Shown piece after piece: positions 24,124 through 32,788 of a stretch of 64,000 nt of DNA. The stretch is from Chryseobacterium lacus (GTDB lineage: Bacteria > Bacteroidota > Bacteroidia > Flavobacteriales > Weeksellaceae). The first letter of the stretch is position 1. Every line of letters starts with the position of its first letter. The notes under the pieces are model-generated. The model saw only the letters and a program-made list of their open reading frames with translations, was not told the DNA's origin and made no database searches. The stretch is taken from the NCBI RefSeq assembly GCF_003336205.1, contig NZ_QPIE01000001.1, positions 186,001 through 250,000 on the forward strand, given 5' to 3'. The position numbers and the translations under genes are program-made.

Positions 24124-26481
24124 TTATTTTGGATCTGAAACAATAAGTGTGGAAGGCACATCGGAAAGCCATGAACTTTTACTGTCCAAAAGGTTTTTCC
24201 AGCTGCGGTTGCTGATGATCATCAGATCCTGGGATTCAAAAAAGGTTGTCTCCAACGTGCTATCGTTTTGCAAAGAAATCGTATTGGGTGCTAACTGTTC
24301 AATATCTTGAATCAGTTCCTGAATTTCAATATTTCCCTGAATTTGTCCTGCAATATCTAAAATAATTATCTTCGAATTATTGTTATTCATCAGTCTTTTT
24401 GCGTACTCCATCAGGTAAAGATCTGAAAGGTCAAAAATCGGAATGCATATTTTCTCCGCTGTTTCAAAACCTTTATCAATCATAATTCCCACGGGAATAC
24501 TCGATTTTTCCAGAATGCTCATGTTGAAATCATCAAAAGGTGAAACATTGAAGATATTCATTTTTCCTTTTACTGTGTTGAGGATTTTCTCGGGATTAAT
24601 GATATTGGTGGTAAAGCCCAACAATCGGCCCAAAAGGCTTCCTTCATAAATAGATTTCCCTAGCATGATGAGCAGGAAATCATAATTGCCTTTTTTTGTA
24701 GCGATAATAACATCTGTTTCAATGTCATTCGATGCTTTAAACATGGTAGTGACAGAGGTTTTGAGTATTTGCGCCGTTTCAATCACTTCAGCAAACTGTT
24801 GTTTTTCATAATCTGCAAGAGCGAAATTATGAAGATCATCCACAGGCCCGAAATTCATCGCAGTGATAGATTTTTCCTCCATTTTATGGGTCAGATTATC
24901 TGCAAGTTTCAGAAGTGTACTTCCGGTTTTAGCTTTCTCAAAAACCAGAAGAATTTTATATTTTGATTCATTTTCCTGATGGTCTTCAGCAGATTTTGAC
25001 TTTTTAAATATCAAATTGATGAGGTCTAACGCCGGGCCGGTCATAAGAGTAGTTACCAACGCCATTATCACCATCATGGCAAAGATCTCAGGACTAAGAA
25101 CACCCAAATCGTACCCGATATTCAGAACGATAAGTTCCATCAGTCCACGGGTATTCATCAGCGCACCAATGGAAAGACTGTCTTTCCAGTTCATTCTCAG
25201 AAATCTTGCTGTAAGTGCGCTTCCGAGAAATTTGCCGATTACAGCGACAAGAATAATAAGTCCGGCTGTTTTCCAAAGATGAAAATCATTAAGAAGCCCG
25301 ATGTGAGTACGCAACCCGGTAAAAACAAAGAATAAAGGCAACAATAACACGAGAGCCACATCTTCGATCTTTTCGATAAAAATATTCCTGAATTTTGTAT
25401 TCTCCGGCATGATAGCTCCTGCCATAAAAGCTCCAAACAGCGCATGAATTCCGATGATTTCGGTAGTGTAAGAGGAAATGATAAGAATAAGAAAGAAAAT
25501 GGCAACAATAGACTTGCTGATAATTCCTCTTCCTGCCTGCAAATCTGCCACTCTTTTTACAAATGGCCGCACTACTTTTATCATTAAAATAACATAGGCG
25601 ACAGCCATTGCAATAACATACACGGAACTGACGAAAGAGCCTGCTTTTACAATGGCAATAACGGCTGCCAGAATACACCAGGCTGTAATATCATCCGCAG
25701 CTGCGCAAGTAATGACTACGGAGCCAAGTTTGGTTTTCTGTAAATTTCTTTCCTGAACAATACGAGCAAGAACCGGAAAAGCGGTAATGCTCATCGCAAT
25801 GGCAATAAAAAGTGCAAATGAAATGAACGGAATTCCTGCCGGAGCGAAATCCTGATAAACGTAATACGCCAATCCTGTTCCTAATGCGAAAGGAATAATA
25901 ATGCTGGCATGACTGATCATAATGGCATCCTGCGCTTTTTTCCTTAACACGCTTAAGTCCAATTCCATTCCCACGATATACATGAACAATATCAAACCGA
26001 TCTGGCTGAGAAATTCCAGATTGCCAAGAGATTCTTCGGGAAAAAGAAAAACGGAAACTTCAGGAAAATGCATTCCCAAAAGCGAAGGTCCCAAAATGAT
26101 TCCGGCAATCATTTCACCAATAACAGAAGGTTGGCGGATTTTGATGCAAACCCAACCGAAAAGACGGGCAACCAATAATATGGCCACAATCTGAAGAAGA
26201 AGCAAGCCTAAAGGATGGTGTAAATTTTCTGAAAGTGAAGTGAGGAAATTAGTCCAAGCTGAAGCAGGATTGGTATGGGCCATCAGGATTTCTTCGCCCT
26301 GCAAGCTTTTTCCATGAACGAAAAACCAATACATAACGCCTGAAAAGACGATGATGGTTTCGATATAAAATAACAGATTTCTGTATTTCTGCATCTGCGT
26401 ATCTTTATAAAAATCAAATTTCGGAAGAAATTCAAACGGAAACCTCTCTGTATCAGCAGAAACATTTCCTTTGATCCGCAT
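24124..26481 (-). CDS. Cation:proton antiporter (CPA2/KefB type) with C-terminal UspA-like region
   Basis: A 785-residue membrane protein. It has an N-terminal anchor segment, then about 12 membrane helices of the Na+/H+ exchanger fold (roughly residues 100-490). These include 'PSVIGEMIAGIILGPSLLG' and 'ITCAAADDITAWCILA', where the paired acidic residues typical of ion-coupled exchange sit. The last ~270 residues form a soluble domain resembling universal stress proteins ('ILLVFEKAKTGSTLLKLADNLTH'). It probably exchanges K+ or Na+ for protons; the ion is not predictable. A TAATTTG box at 26495-26501 supports the start at 26481. A shorter start at 26394 (MQKYRNLLFY) is also reasonable. Confidence 0.82.
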   Translation of the reverse strand: MRIKGNVSADTERFPFEFLPKFDFYKDTQMQKYRNLLFYIETIIVFSGVMYWFFVHGKSLQGEEILMAHTNPASAWTNFLTSLSENLHHPLGLLLLQIVAILLVARLFGWVCIKIRQPSVIGEMIAGIILGPSLLGMHFPEVSVFLFPEESLGNLEFLSQIGLILFMYIVGMELDLSVLRKKAQDAIMISHASIIIPFALGTGLAYYVYQDFAPAGIPFISFALFIAIAMSITAFPVLARIVQERNLQKTKLGSVVITCAAADDITAWCILAAVIAIVKAGSFVSSVYVIAMAVAYVILMIKVVRPFVKRVADLQAGRGIISKSIVAIFFLILIISSYTTEIIGIHALFGAFMAGAIMPENTKFRNIFIEKIEDVALVLLLPLFFVFTGLRTHIGLLNDFHLWKTAGLIILVAVIGKFLGSALTARFLRMNWKDSLSIGALMNTRGLMELIVLNIGYDLGVLSPEIFAMMVIMALVTTLMTGPALDLINLIFKKSKSAEDHQENESKYKILLVFEKAKTGSTLLKLADNLTHKMEEKSITAMNFGPVDDLHNFALADYEKQQFAEVIETAQILKTSVTTMFKASNDIETDVIIATKKGNYDFLLIMLGKSIYEGSLLGRLLGFTTNIINPEKILNTVKGKMNIFNVSPFDDFNMSILEKSSIPVGIMIDKGFETAEKICIPIFDLSDLYLMEYAKRLMNNNNSKIIILDIAGQIQGNIEIQELIQDIEQLAPNTISLQNDSTLETTFFESQDLMIISNRSWKNLLDSKSSWLSDVPSTLIVSDPK

Positions 26482-26652
26482 CGAAATGATGGCGCAAATT
26501 AGGAATTAATTATCTTATTTCTGAGAAAAACTTCATCACATGATGATTATCACATTTTACCCAAAAATACATTTATAGGAGTACTTGGGGAGAATTTTAG
26601 TGCTCAAAATAACCAAAGTACAGACTTTAACAAGAAGCTGATATAAATTAAG

Positions 26653-26680
26653 AAACCTTACCGAAGCGGCAAGGTTTTTT
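26653..26680. terminator. Bidirectional hairpin downstream of tRNA-Ser
   Basis: AACCTT-A-CCG / CGG-C-AAGGTT (26654-26663 / 26667-26676) with one internal mismatch. On the plus strand it is followed by a T-run; on the minus strand, the direction of tRNA-Ser, by TTTCTT. It is the likely terminator of the tRNA transcript. Confidence 0.65.
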
Positions 26681-26685
26681 GTCTG

Positions 26686-26772
26686 CAGAGAGGATGGGAT
26701 TCGAACCCACGATACAGTTACCCGTATACTACCTTTCCAGGGTAGCTCCTTCAACCACTCGGACACCTCTCT
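26686..26772 (-). tRNA. tRNA-Ser(GGA)
   Basis: An 87-nt class II tRNA. The acceptor stem AGAGAGG pairs with CCTCTCT, the anticodon loop is CTGGAAA giving GGA (reads UCC/UCU), there is a long variable arm, and the T-loop contains GGTTCGAATCC. CCA is not encoded. It has its own promoter 11 bases upstream. Confidence 0.95.
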
Positions 26773-26783
26773 AATTAGGTTGG

Positions 26784-26814
26784 CAAAAGTAGGTTATTTT
26801 TTCAATAAAAACAA
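26784..26814 (-). promoter_or_regulatory. Promoter of tRNA-Ser
   Basis: On the minus strand TTG (26814-26812), 20 bases, TACTTTTG (26791-26784), a perfect Bacteroidota promoter. The predicted start lies a few bases before the tRNA 5' end at 26772. Confidence 0.75.
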
Positions 26815-26816
26815 AA

Positions 26817-27860
26817 TTATTTGGTTTGTGTAAATCTTTCCAGACTCACTTCTTCAGGCAAAGGTTTGCCATATTCAATAAGTTGAAAGAGTTCGCCCGC
26901 AAAATAATTACCATTCAAAATACCGCGTGCTCCCAATCCGTTGAATACGAATAAATTCTTAAATTCATGATGATTCCCCAGTATCGGCCTTCTGTCTTTT
27001 ACTGTCGGCCGAAATCCAAACTGAACATCCACCACTTCAAAAGGTTCCGGATAAAACTCTTCTAATCCTTTTACTAACTGATCTTTTGCCGTTTCATCTA
27101 TCTCATGATGGGATTGATTTCTATCGTATGTTCCTCCATAATAATAAAGATCGTCTTCTAAAGGAAAAAGAAAATGTTTCTTTTTTAAAGTTACTTTAGT
27201 GCGAATTGGCTTGGAAATTTTCACTTTTAAATGATGCCCTTTATTGGGCTGAAGCGGAATATCTTTAAAAAAAGGATTTTCCACCACGCCCATTCCTTCA
27301 CAGAAGACAATATTTTTATATTCAATCGTTTTGTATTGATTTTGAGCCGGATTTAAAGCGATATAATCAAATTGTTCAGGAATTAAACGATCATTTTCCG
27401 ATAGAAATTTAAAAAAATCATGAAAAAAAAGAGAAACATTCAGCCGTGCAGATTGATCAACCGTTCCTGTCCCGAAAGGATTCAGAATGGTATCGAACGA
27501 GACAAAAGCAGTGCTAAGAAAACCGGAAAGTGTTTCATCATTCGCTTTCTTTTGCCACAATTCTCTTTCCTTTACGTTATGAAAGATGCGGTGGATAGGC
27601 TCATCAATCCAATAATTTCTTCCGGTGTACTCCGCCATTTCCGAAAGTGTTTTCTGCAAATCATGAATTTGCTCCTGAGCCAGCCAGAAGGTAGTAAATT
27701 TCTTAAGAACAACAGGATTGATAATGCCGGCTGACACCCGGGAAGCACTTTGTTTATTTTCCGAAAACAGGTAAAAGCTTTTGTTTTCCATGATCAGCCT
27801 GTGAGCAAAAAACAGCGCTGCATAACCATCTCCCACGATCAGATAATCTGCTATTTTCAT
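26817..27860 (-). CDS. FAD-dependent oxidoreductase (DAO family)
   Basis: A 347-residue flavoprotein. The dinucleotide-binding fold starts at once: 'YLIVGDGYAALFFAHRL' holds the GxGxxA motif (residues 9-14). The later 'SAGIINPVVLKKF', 'NKGHHLKVK' and the C-terminal 'FNGLGARGILNGNYFAGEL' match D-amino-acid-oxidase/glycine-oxidase-like enzymes. It probably oxidises an amine or amino acid, or acts like the FAD domain of MnmC; the substrate is unknown. It starts 11 bases after the gldN terminator and has no recognisable promoter of its own, so it may rely on read-through. Confidence 0.75.
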   Translation of the reverse strand: MKIADYLIVGDGYAALFFAHRLIMENKSFYLFSENKQSASRVSAGIINPVVLKKFTTFWLAQEQIHDLQKTLSEMAEYTGRNYWIDEPIHRIFHNVKERELWQKKANDETLSGFLSTAFVSFDTILNPFGTGTVDQSARLNVSLFFHDFFKFLSENDRLIPEQFDYIALNPAQNQYKTIEYKNIVFCEGMGVVENPFFKDIPLQPNKGHHLKVKISKPIRTKVTLKKKHFLFPLEDDLYYYGGTYDRNQSHHEIDETAKDQLVKGLEEFYPEPFEVVDVQFGFRPTVKDRRPILGNHHEFKNLFVFNGLGARGILNGNYFAGELFQLIEYGKPLPEEVSLERFTQTK

Positions 27861-27870
27861 TATTAGTGAT

Positions 27871-27902
27871 AAAAAAACCTGAGCATAACTCAGGTTTTTT
27901 AT
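27871..27902 (-). terminator. Intrinsic terminator at the end of the gldKLMN operon
   Basis: ACCTGAG (27877-27883) pairs with CTCAGGT (27889-27895) around CATAA. The stem is extended by flanking A and T runs, so the hairpin works in both directions. It sits 17 bases beyond the gldN stop. Confidence 0.88.
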
Positions 27903-27918
27903 TATAATTTAGAATTGA

Positions 27919-28851
27919 TTAGTAATTCCACATTTCGTTTTCCATCGCCAGGATCTGCCCTTTGATTCTGTTGCTTTCTTCAATCTGCTCTTCAGCATTT
28001 CTCGGAACATAATCTTTGATCAATCCTTCGCCTAAACCAGCAGAAGATTTGTAGATAACAGAAGAGAATCTTCTTGCGTTCAGCAGATCATCGAAACTGA
28101 GATCAGCGGACTGATTTTTTCTGTTATACACTTCATTATTAGCCAAGATTTCTCTTGCATCGGGATAGAAAATCCAAAACAGATCTACTAATTCTTCTTC
28201 ATCAGACATGATCAAACCTCTTGCTTTTTGAGCGGTAAAAGTAGGATCCGGACCCATTGCAGCTATACCAAGCGGCCTGTACTTCAGTTGTCCGTCTCTT
28301 TTATCGATAAACCACATCCCCATCATTTTGATCATTCTTACTTTATCATTGGTGGTTTCGTACACATCGGTATAACGGATGACTTCTTCAGGAGTTAGCT
28401 GACGGCCGGACTCGATGATATCGAGAGCTTCATCAGCAATTACTTCGTAGCTCAGTTTTCTTTTAATTCCGTCTGCGTCCAATTTTGTAGTGAAGTTTTC
28501 ATCGTCGTACACTTCAGTAAACTCCCCGTTCAATGCGCCTTCAAGAAGAATGGTGTACAGAGATTTATTCTGGCGTGAAAATGCATTGGTATTGTTATAA
28601 TAGAAAGGTTGGTTTACCTTATCATTCAGATCGATAACTTCCCAAACATAGACACTTTTTAGAACATCTCTTTCATCAACATAACCATAAGAAAGCGGCG
28701 TTACTTTATTAGAAACCACACTGTCTCCTACGATTTTCATATTGTCGTCACGCAGTTTTCTAAATTCTTCCGGGGATTTAGCGTTGAGAATTGTTTGAGA
28801 GAACATCATCCCAGAAACAACCACTAAAAGCGCGCTGATATACTTTTTCAT
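27919..28851 (-). CDS. gldN: Gliding motility / T9SS protein GldN (PorN)
   Basis: A 310-residue exported protein with signal peptide (residues 1-18, ending GMMFSQ). Family features include 'DERDVLKSVYVWEVIDLNDKVNQPFYY', 'NAFSRQNKSLYTILLEGAL' and 'VRMIKMMGMWFIDKRDGQLKYRPLGIAAM'. GldN/PorN joins GldK (PorK) in large periplasmic rings under the outer membrane and contacts GldM (known from P. gingivalis and F. johnsoniae). It is the last gene of the gldKLMN operon, 23 bases after gldM. Confidence 0.95.
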   Translation of the reverse strand: MKKYISALLVVVSGMMFSQTILNAKSPEEFRKLRDDNMKIVGDSVVSNKVTPLSYGYVDERDVLKSVYVWEVIDLNDKVNQPFYYNNTNAFSRQNKSLYTILLEGALNGEFTEVYDDENFTTKLDADGIKRKLSYEVIADEALDIIESGRQLTPEEVIRYTDVYETTNDKVRMIKMMGMWFIDKRDGQLKYRPLGIAAMGPDPTFTAQKARGLIMSDEEELVDLFWIFYPDAREILANNEVYNRKNQSADLSFDDLLNARRFSSVIYKSSAGLGEGLIKDYVPRNAEEQIEESNRIKGQILAMENEMWNY

Positions 28852-28874
28852 ACTGAATTTATTTTTTTACTTTA

Positions 28875-30464
28875 TTACTGAACATTAATCACAATATGGG
28901 TAGCTTCTCTACCTGGTGTTACAGGAATTCCCTGAGCAGTGTATTTAATTCCATAAATATGAACAATATCACCTGCACGCAGATTTGATACTACTCCTCG
29001 TACAGAAGATAAATCATTTCCTGTTACCGGGATTGCGGCTCTGCCAGGTACTTTTACCAAAAAGCTTGTTACATTAAACGTTACCGGGAAATCGAAATCC
29101 GGAATTGCTGCTGTAATTTGCTGATTCGCTATAGATCCAGGAGGCAGGCCTACCGTACCTCTTCCTCTTATTTGCCCTTGTGGTGGCGGAACAGGTTTCA
29201 CACGGAAATCAAACGTTTTACTTTGCGTTCCTCTTGGGCCGGTTCCGGAGATCGTTAATTTCACTATGTTAGTAGCTCCAGGAACAACAGTCCATTTGCC
29301 TGGACCTGCACTTCTTACTGTAGCACCAGAAGCACTAAGAGAAAGTCGGGAATTATCAACACCCAAGATGGAACCTGAAATCGGGTTATCCAAACCACGG
29401 TACATTACATTCATTTTATCTGCCGAAACTAAGGCTCCTGTTTCATACTGAACTTCTTTTTGCCCAGCAATAACATTATAAGTATGAGTGAAAGGAACTG
29501 TTTCGGTTTTTCCGTCAGCCATCAATACTGATATGCTTCCGCTGAATTTCTTTTCACCTAAACCACTTGTATTCAGGTTAATAAACCCTTTACCATTTTC
29601 TTCTCGTTGTACACCAGACATGCTAATCTTATTACTGTTGGAATACGAAGCGAGGAAAACCTCAGCTTCAGCTTTTTCCCCTTGAACGATATCAGTAGGT
29701 GCTTTTACAATAGCTTCATACATATTGAACTTAATGCTTGCATCCACTTTTTCCTGTAACATCAGTGCCAATGCATCTGACTGTACATTTCTTGCATCAT
29801 TCTGGATAATTTCCAGATTTGACAATGCAGCAATGAGGGGCTGATGATAAAACTTAGATTGTAACCAAGTTTTATCTTCCAAAACATTTTCTTTAGGAAA
29901 CTCTGTTCTTAAAGATTTATTAGCTCTATTCACCAAACTGGCCAGGTTTGCATTCTTACCGAAAGTCTGATTGATATAATTCCTGATATCACTCATCAAA
30001 ACCTTCAATTCTTCTGCTTTACTGGACTGTTTGGTTTCGTCTCCATCTATGAAGAAATATCTGGTAGTAGGTTCGTTATTATTCAGCGATGCAAAACTTT
30101 CACTTAAATCTATCGGAGCTCCAGTTTCAGGATCGGTTTCAAAAAATTCTGATTCTTTCTTCAGCGTAGTCTTAATTCCATCTACATGCGAAACTAAAGC
30201 ATCAATCTTTTCCTTTAGAACCTGATACTGTTGCCAAGGTTGTTGGTAAGTATCCGGAACTGCGGCAGCTTTTGCTCTCAAAGTTTCCTCAAAAATAACC
30301 GTATTCTTTTCTTCGGTCAAAGCCCTAGTCTCTTTAAGAGATTGTGTGGACTCGTAGTATGACCTGATAATTTCCGCATCAATATTGAGGGCCATCATCG
30401 CGATGAATACGAGGTACATGAGGTTAATCATTTTCTGACGCGGAGTCTGTTTTCCTTGTGCCAT
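28875..30464 (-). CDS. gldM: Gliding motility / T9SS motor protein GldM (PorM)
   Basis: A 529-residue protein with one N-terminal transmembrane helix (about residues 11-30, 'MINLMYLVFIAMMALNI') and a long periplasmic part of four tandem domains, ending in an Ig-like segment. 'GKQTPRQKMINLMYLVF' is the family signature. GldM pairs with GldL as the proton-driven rotary motor energising T9SS and, where present, gliding. It lies 47 bases after gldL. Confidence 0.96.
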   Translation of the reverse strand: MAQGKQTPRQKMINLMYLVFIAMMALNIDAEIIRSYYESTQSLKETRALTEEKNTVIFEETLRAKAAAVPDTYQQPWQQYQVLKEKIDALVSHVDGIKTTLKKESEFFETDPETGAPIDLSESFASLNNNEPTTRYFFIDGDETKQSSKAEELKVLMSDIRNYINQTFGKNANLASLVNRANKSLRTEFPKENVLEDKTWLQSKFYHQPLIAALSNLEIIQNDARNVQSDALALMLQEKVDASIKFNMYEAIVKAPTDIVQGEKAEAEVFLASYSNSNKISMSGVQREENGKGFINLNTSGLGEKKFSGSISVLMADGKTETVPFTHTYNVIAGQKEVQYETGALVSADKMNVMYRGLDNPISGSILGVDNSRLSLSASGATVRSAGPGKWTVVPGATNIVKLTISGTGPRGTQSKTFDFRVKPVPPPQGQIRGRGTVGLPPGSIANQQITAAIPDFDFPVTFNVTSFLVKVPGRAAIPVTGNDLSSVRGVVSNLRAGDIVHIYGIKYTAQGIPVTPGREATHIVINVQ

Positions 30465-30511
30465 TATTCTCTTTTCTTTTAAATTTTGTTAAATTAGAAA
30501 TGTACGGGAAA

Positions 30512-31219
30512 TCAGGACTTCATTGCGCTCAGCATACCACCATAAACTCTGTTGAGGCTGTTTAGATTTGAAGTTAATCCTTGTAGTTCTTGATTAAATT
30601 TCTCAGATTGTTGGGCAGATTTTTCCAGATCTGCAATATATTTTCTATTATATTCAGACTGCATCTGGCTGTTTTCGATTTGCATTGCATACAGCTGATT
30701 CATACTTTCCATGTGCGATGCTGCTTTGTTGAGCTGCTCATTATATTTATGAGTAGAAGCGGATACGTCAACTGTTTGATTGATCTGATCTACAGAACTG
30801 GAAAACTTATCAATTCCAGCTCTTAGTCTTTCAAAAAGACTAACATCCAGTTTCGCATCTTCAAGCATTCTGTCCAATTTCTGAGAAAGTGAATTTTCCA
30901 TTTCTATCATAAGTTCGTGAGAGTTTAATCCTGCAGATACGTTTGCATGAAGCGGGTTTGGTTTGGCATGTTTATCCAATAGTTCCGGATAAACATTTTC
31001 CCAAGCATAGTTTTCTTCAGATTTCGGAGGGTCAAAAGCAAATACCGTAAAGATGAATGCTTCTACGAGAAGTCCCACTGTAAGGGCTACGTTACCAGTA
31101 ATAAAACCGAGATTGATGTGGGTAATTTTCAACCAAGCACCTAGAATTACGATGGCTGCCCCCATTGAATAAATGAAATTATATATTCCTTCTTTTGTTG
31201 CAAAAACTTTTTTTAACAT
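30512..31219 (-). CDS. gldL: Gliding motility / T9SS motor protein GldL (PorL)
   Basis: A 235-residue protein. Two N-terminal membrane helices (about residues 13-30 and 36-60: 'NFIYSMGAAIVILGAWLKI' and 'ALTVGLLVEAFIFTVFAF') are followed by a long cytoplasmic coiled coil. The glutamate in helix 2 (LLVEAF) is the conserved membrane-buried acid thought to carry protons in the GldLM motor. It lies 41 bases after gldK. Confidence 0.96.
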   Translation of the reverse strand: MLKKVFATKEGIYNFIYSMGAAIVILGAWLKITHINLGFITGNVALTVGLLVEAFIFTVFAFDPPKSEENYAWENVYPELLDKHAKPNPLHANVSAGLNSHELMIEMENSLSQKLDRMLEDAKLDVSLFERLRAGIDKFSSSVDQINQTVDVSASTHKYNEQLNKAASHMESMNQLYAMQIENSQMQSEYNRKYIADLEKSAQQSEKFNQELQGLTSNLNSLNRVYGGMLSAMKS

Positions 31220-31260
31220 ATGATTAGGCTGTTTTTAATGATGATTTATTTGAGTTTAAA

Positions 31261-32679
31261 TTAGTTGCTTCTTCTTCTTGGTTTTACTGCTGCTTCAGGA
31301 ATATCTTGTACTGTTCTGAATCCGATATAACTTCTCGCAGAATCTTTACGTTCCCAGTCTCTGGAACCTGTCATCAGCATGTAACCGATATCTTTCCAAG
31401 AACCTCCTCTTACAGATTTTCTGGTATCTGTATGATTTTTAGTAGATGGATTCAATGTATTGGAGAATCCATAGGAAGAATTACTGTATTGAGAATCTGT
31501 CCATTCGGCTACGTTACCCGCCATGTCATATAATCCATATCCATTCTTTCTGAATTTCTTCACCGGAGCAGTATAGGTATAAGTTCCTAATTTATCATCT
31601 TCAATATAACTGCCTCTTTTTGGTTTGAAGTTGGCCAGATAACATCCTCTGTCATCCATTAAATAAGGTCCTCCCCAAGGAAAAGTAGCATTTTCAAGAC
31701 CTCCTCTCGCTGCATATTCCCATTCTACTTCTGTAGGAAGACGGAAACTCATTGGTCTTTGTTTTTTTCTTCTTAAACTCTGGTTGTAATCTGTTTTCAG
31801 CTTGGTACGGAAATCACAGTACGCTCTTGCCTGATCCCAAGTTACTCCTACAACCGGATAATTTTTATAAGCGTTATGCCAGAAATATTGTTCAAATAAG
31901 GGTTCATTATAAGAATAATTGAAATCTTTTACCCATACTGTCGTATCAGGATAGATGGCCAAGCTTTCTCTTTTCAGGAAATTAGCACCTCTTTCGTTTT
32001 GTTGGATAGCAGTGTTGTGATCTTCCCATACATAAGAATAGGTAAGTTTGGAAGCATCAATAATTCTCTGATTGCCAATTCTTTGAGATGCAGGAAGATA
32101 CATGGATTCCAATACTTCCGCATATTCTACATCCGGGTAATTTGAAGTATTCCAATGAAGCGGAATGCTCCAGTCCAATCTTCTGGAACCGTTCACACCC
32201 TCATCTCTTCCTCCCTGAGATTCAAGATATTCCTGATAAGGGCTCATTTCTTCGTCTTCTTCAAAAATCATGTAAGCATAATCTCCGATGCTTTGTCCTC
32301 TTCCGGTACCATCGCCACCTTCACCTGCAGCTTCCGCCAACAGTGTTCTTGCAATAGAATCCCTTACATAGTTTATAAAAACCCTGTACTCTGCATTGGT
32401 TGTTTCTGTTTCATCGATAAAGAAAGAAGACACTGTAACAGTTTTCAGAGCGGCTCTTTCAGGCATATTCATCATATCCTGATCTGCCATTCCTACAACA
32501 AAAGATCCAGAAGGGATTGAGACCATTCCAAAAGGCCTTTCCGCTACGAAGCTTCTTGCTCTTTCCTTGGGTATCAATTCTCCTTTTGTTCCGGGTTTTC
32601 CGGCAGAACTTCTGCCTCCTGAACAAGATACTACTACAGTTACTGACGCTGATAATAATAAAAGAAATATCCTTTTCAT
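31261..32679 (-). CDS. gldK: Gliding motility / T9SS lipoprotein GldK (PorK)
   Basis: A 472-residue lipoprotein. The signal ends in VVVSC (Cys19) followed by SGG. It has the formylglycine-generating-enzyme-like fold shared with GldJ: 'GMVSIPSGSFVVGM', 'RLPTEVEWEYAARGG', 'GLYDMAGNVAEWTDSQY' and 'SVRGGSWKDIGYM...YIGFRTVQD'. GldK rings with GldN at the outer membrane's inner face. It is the first gene of gldKLMN. A TATATTTA box (one mismatch to TAnnTTTG) lies in the leader about 25 bases upstream. Confidence 0.95.
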   Translation of the reverse strand: MKRIFLLLLSASVTVVVSCSGGRSSAGKPGTKGELIPKERARSFVAERPFGMVSIPSGSFVVGMADQDMMNMPERAALKTVTVSSFFIDETETTNAEYRVFINYVRDSIARTLLAEAAGEGGDGTGRGQSIGDYAYMIFEEDEEMSPYQEYLESQGGRDEGVNGSRRLDWSIPLHWNTSNYPDVEYAEVLESMYLPASQRIGNQRIIDASKLTYSYVWEDHNTAIQQNERGANFLKRESLAIYPDTTVWVKDFNYSYNEPLFEQYFWHNAYKNYPVVGVTWDQARAYCDFRTKLKTDYNQSLRRKKQRPMSFRLPTEVEWEYAARGGLENATFPWGGPYLMDDRGCYLANFKPKRGSYIEDDKLGTYTYTAPVKKFRKNGYGLYDMAGNVAEWTDSQYSNSSYGFSNTLNPSTKNHTDTRKSVRGGSWKDIGYMLMTGSRDWERKDSARSYIGFRTVQDIPEAAVKPRRRSN

Positions 32680-32788
32680 GTTAATTTTTATAATTAAGCG
32701 GTAAATATATAATTTTTTTAAGAAACTTTTAAGATTTATTTTGAAAAACGAAAAAAATCTTAGATTATTTTGCTCCCTCAGGCTTTTT

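Noticed and set aside
26557-26766. 69-residue minus-strand reading frame across tRNA-Ser
   Set aside because: Its N-terminal part is simply the translated tRNA gene; tRNA structure and promoter explain the sequence.
32680-32788. Possible glmS-associated regulatory RNA between glmS and gldK
   Set aside because: The spacer lies downstream of glmS, not upstream. It shows only a small ATCTTAGAT palindrome and a T-rich stretch, no ribozyme-like structure.
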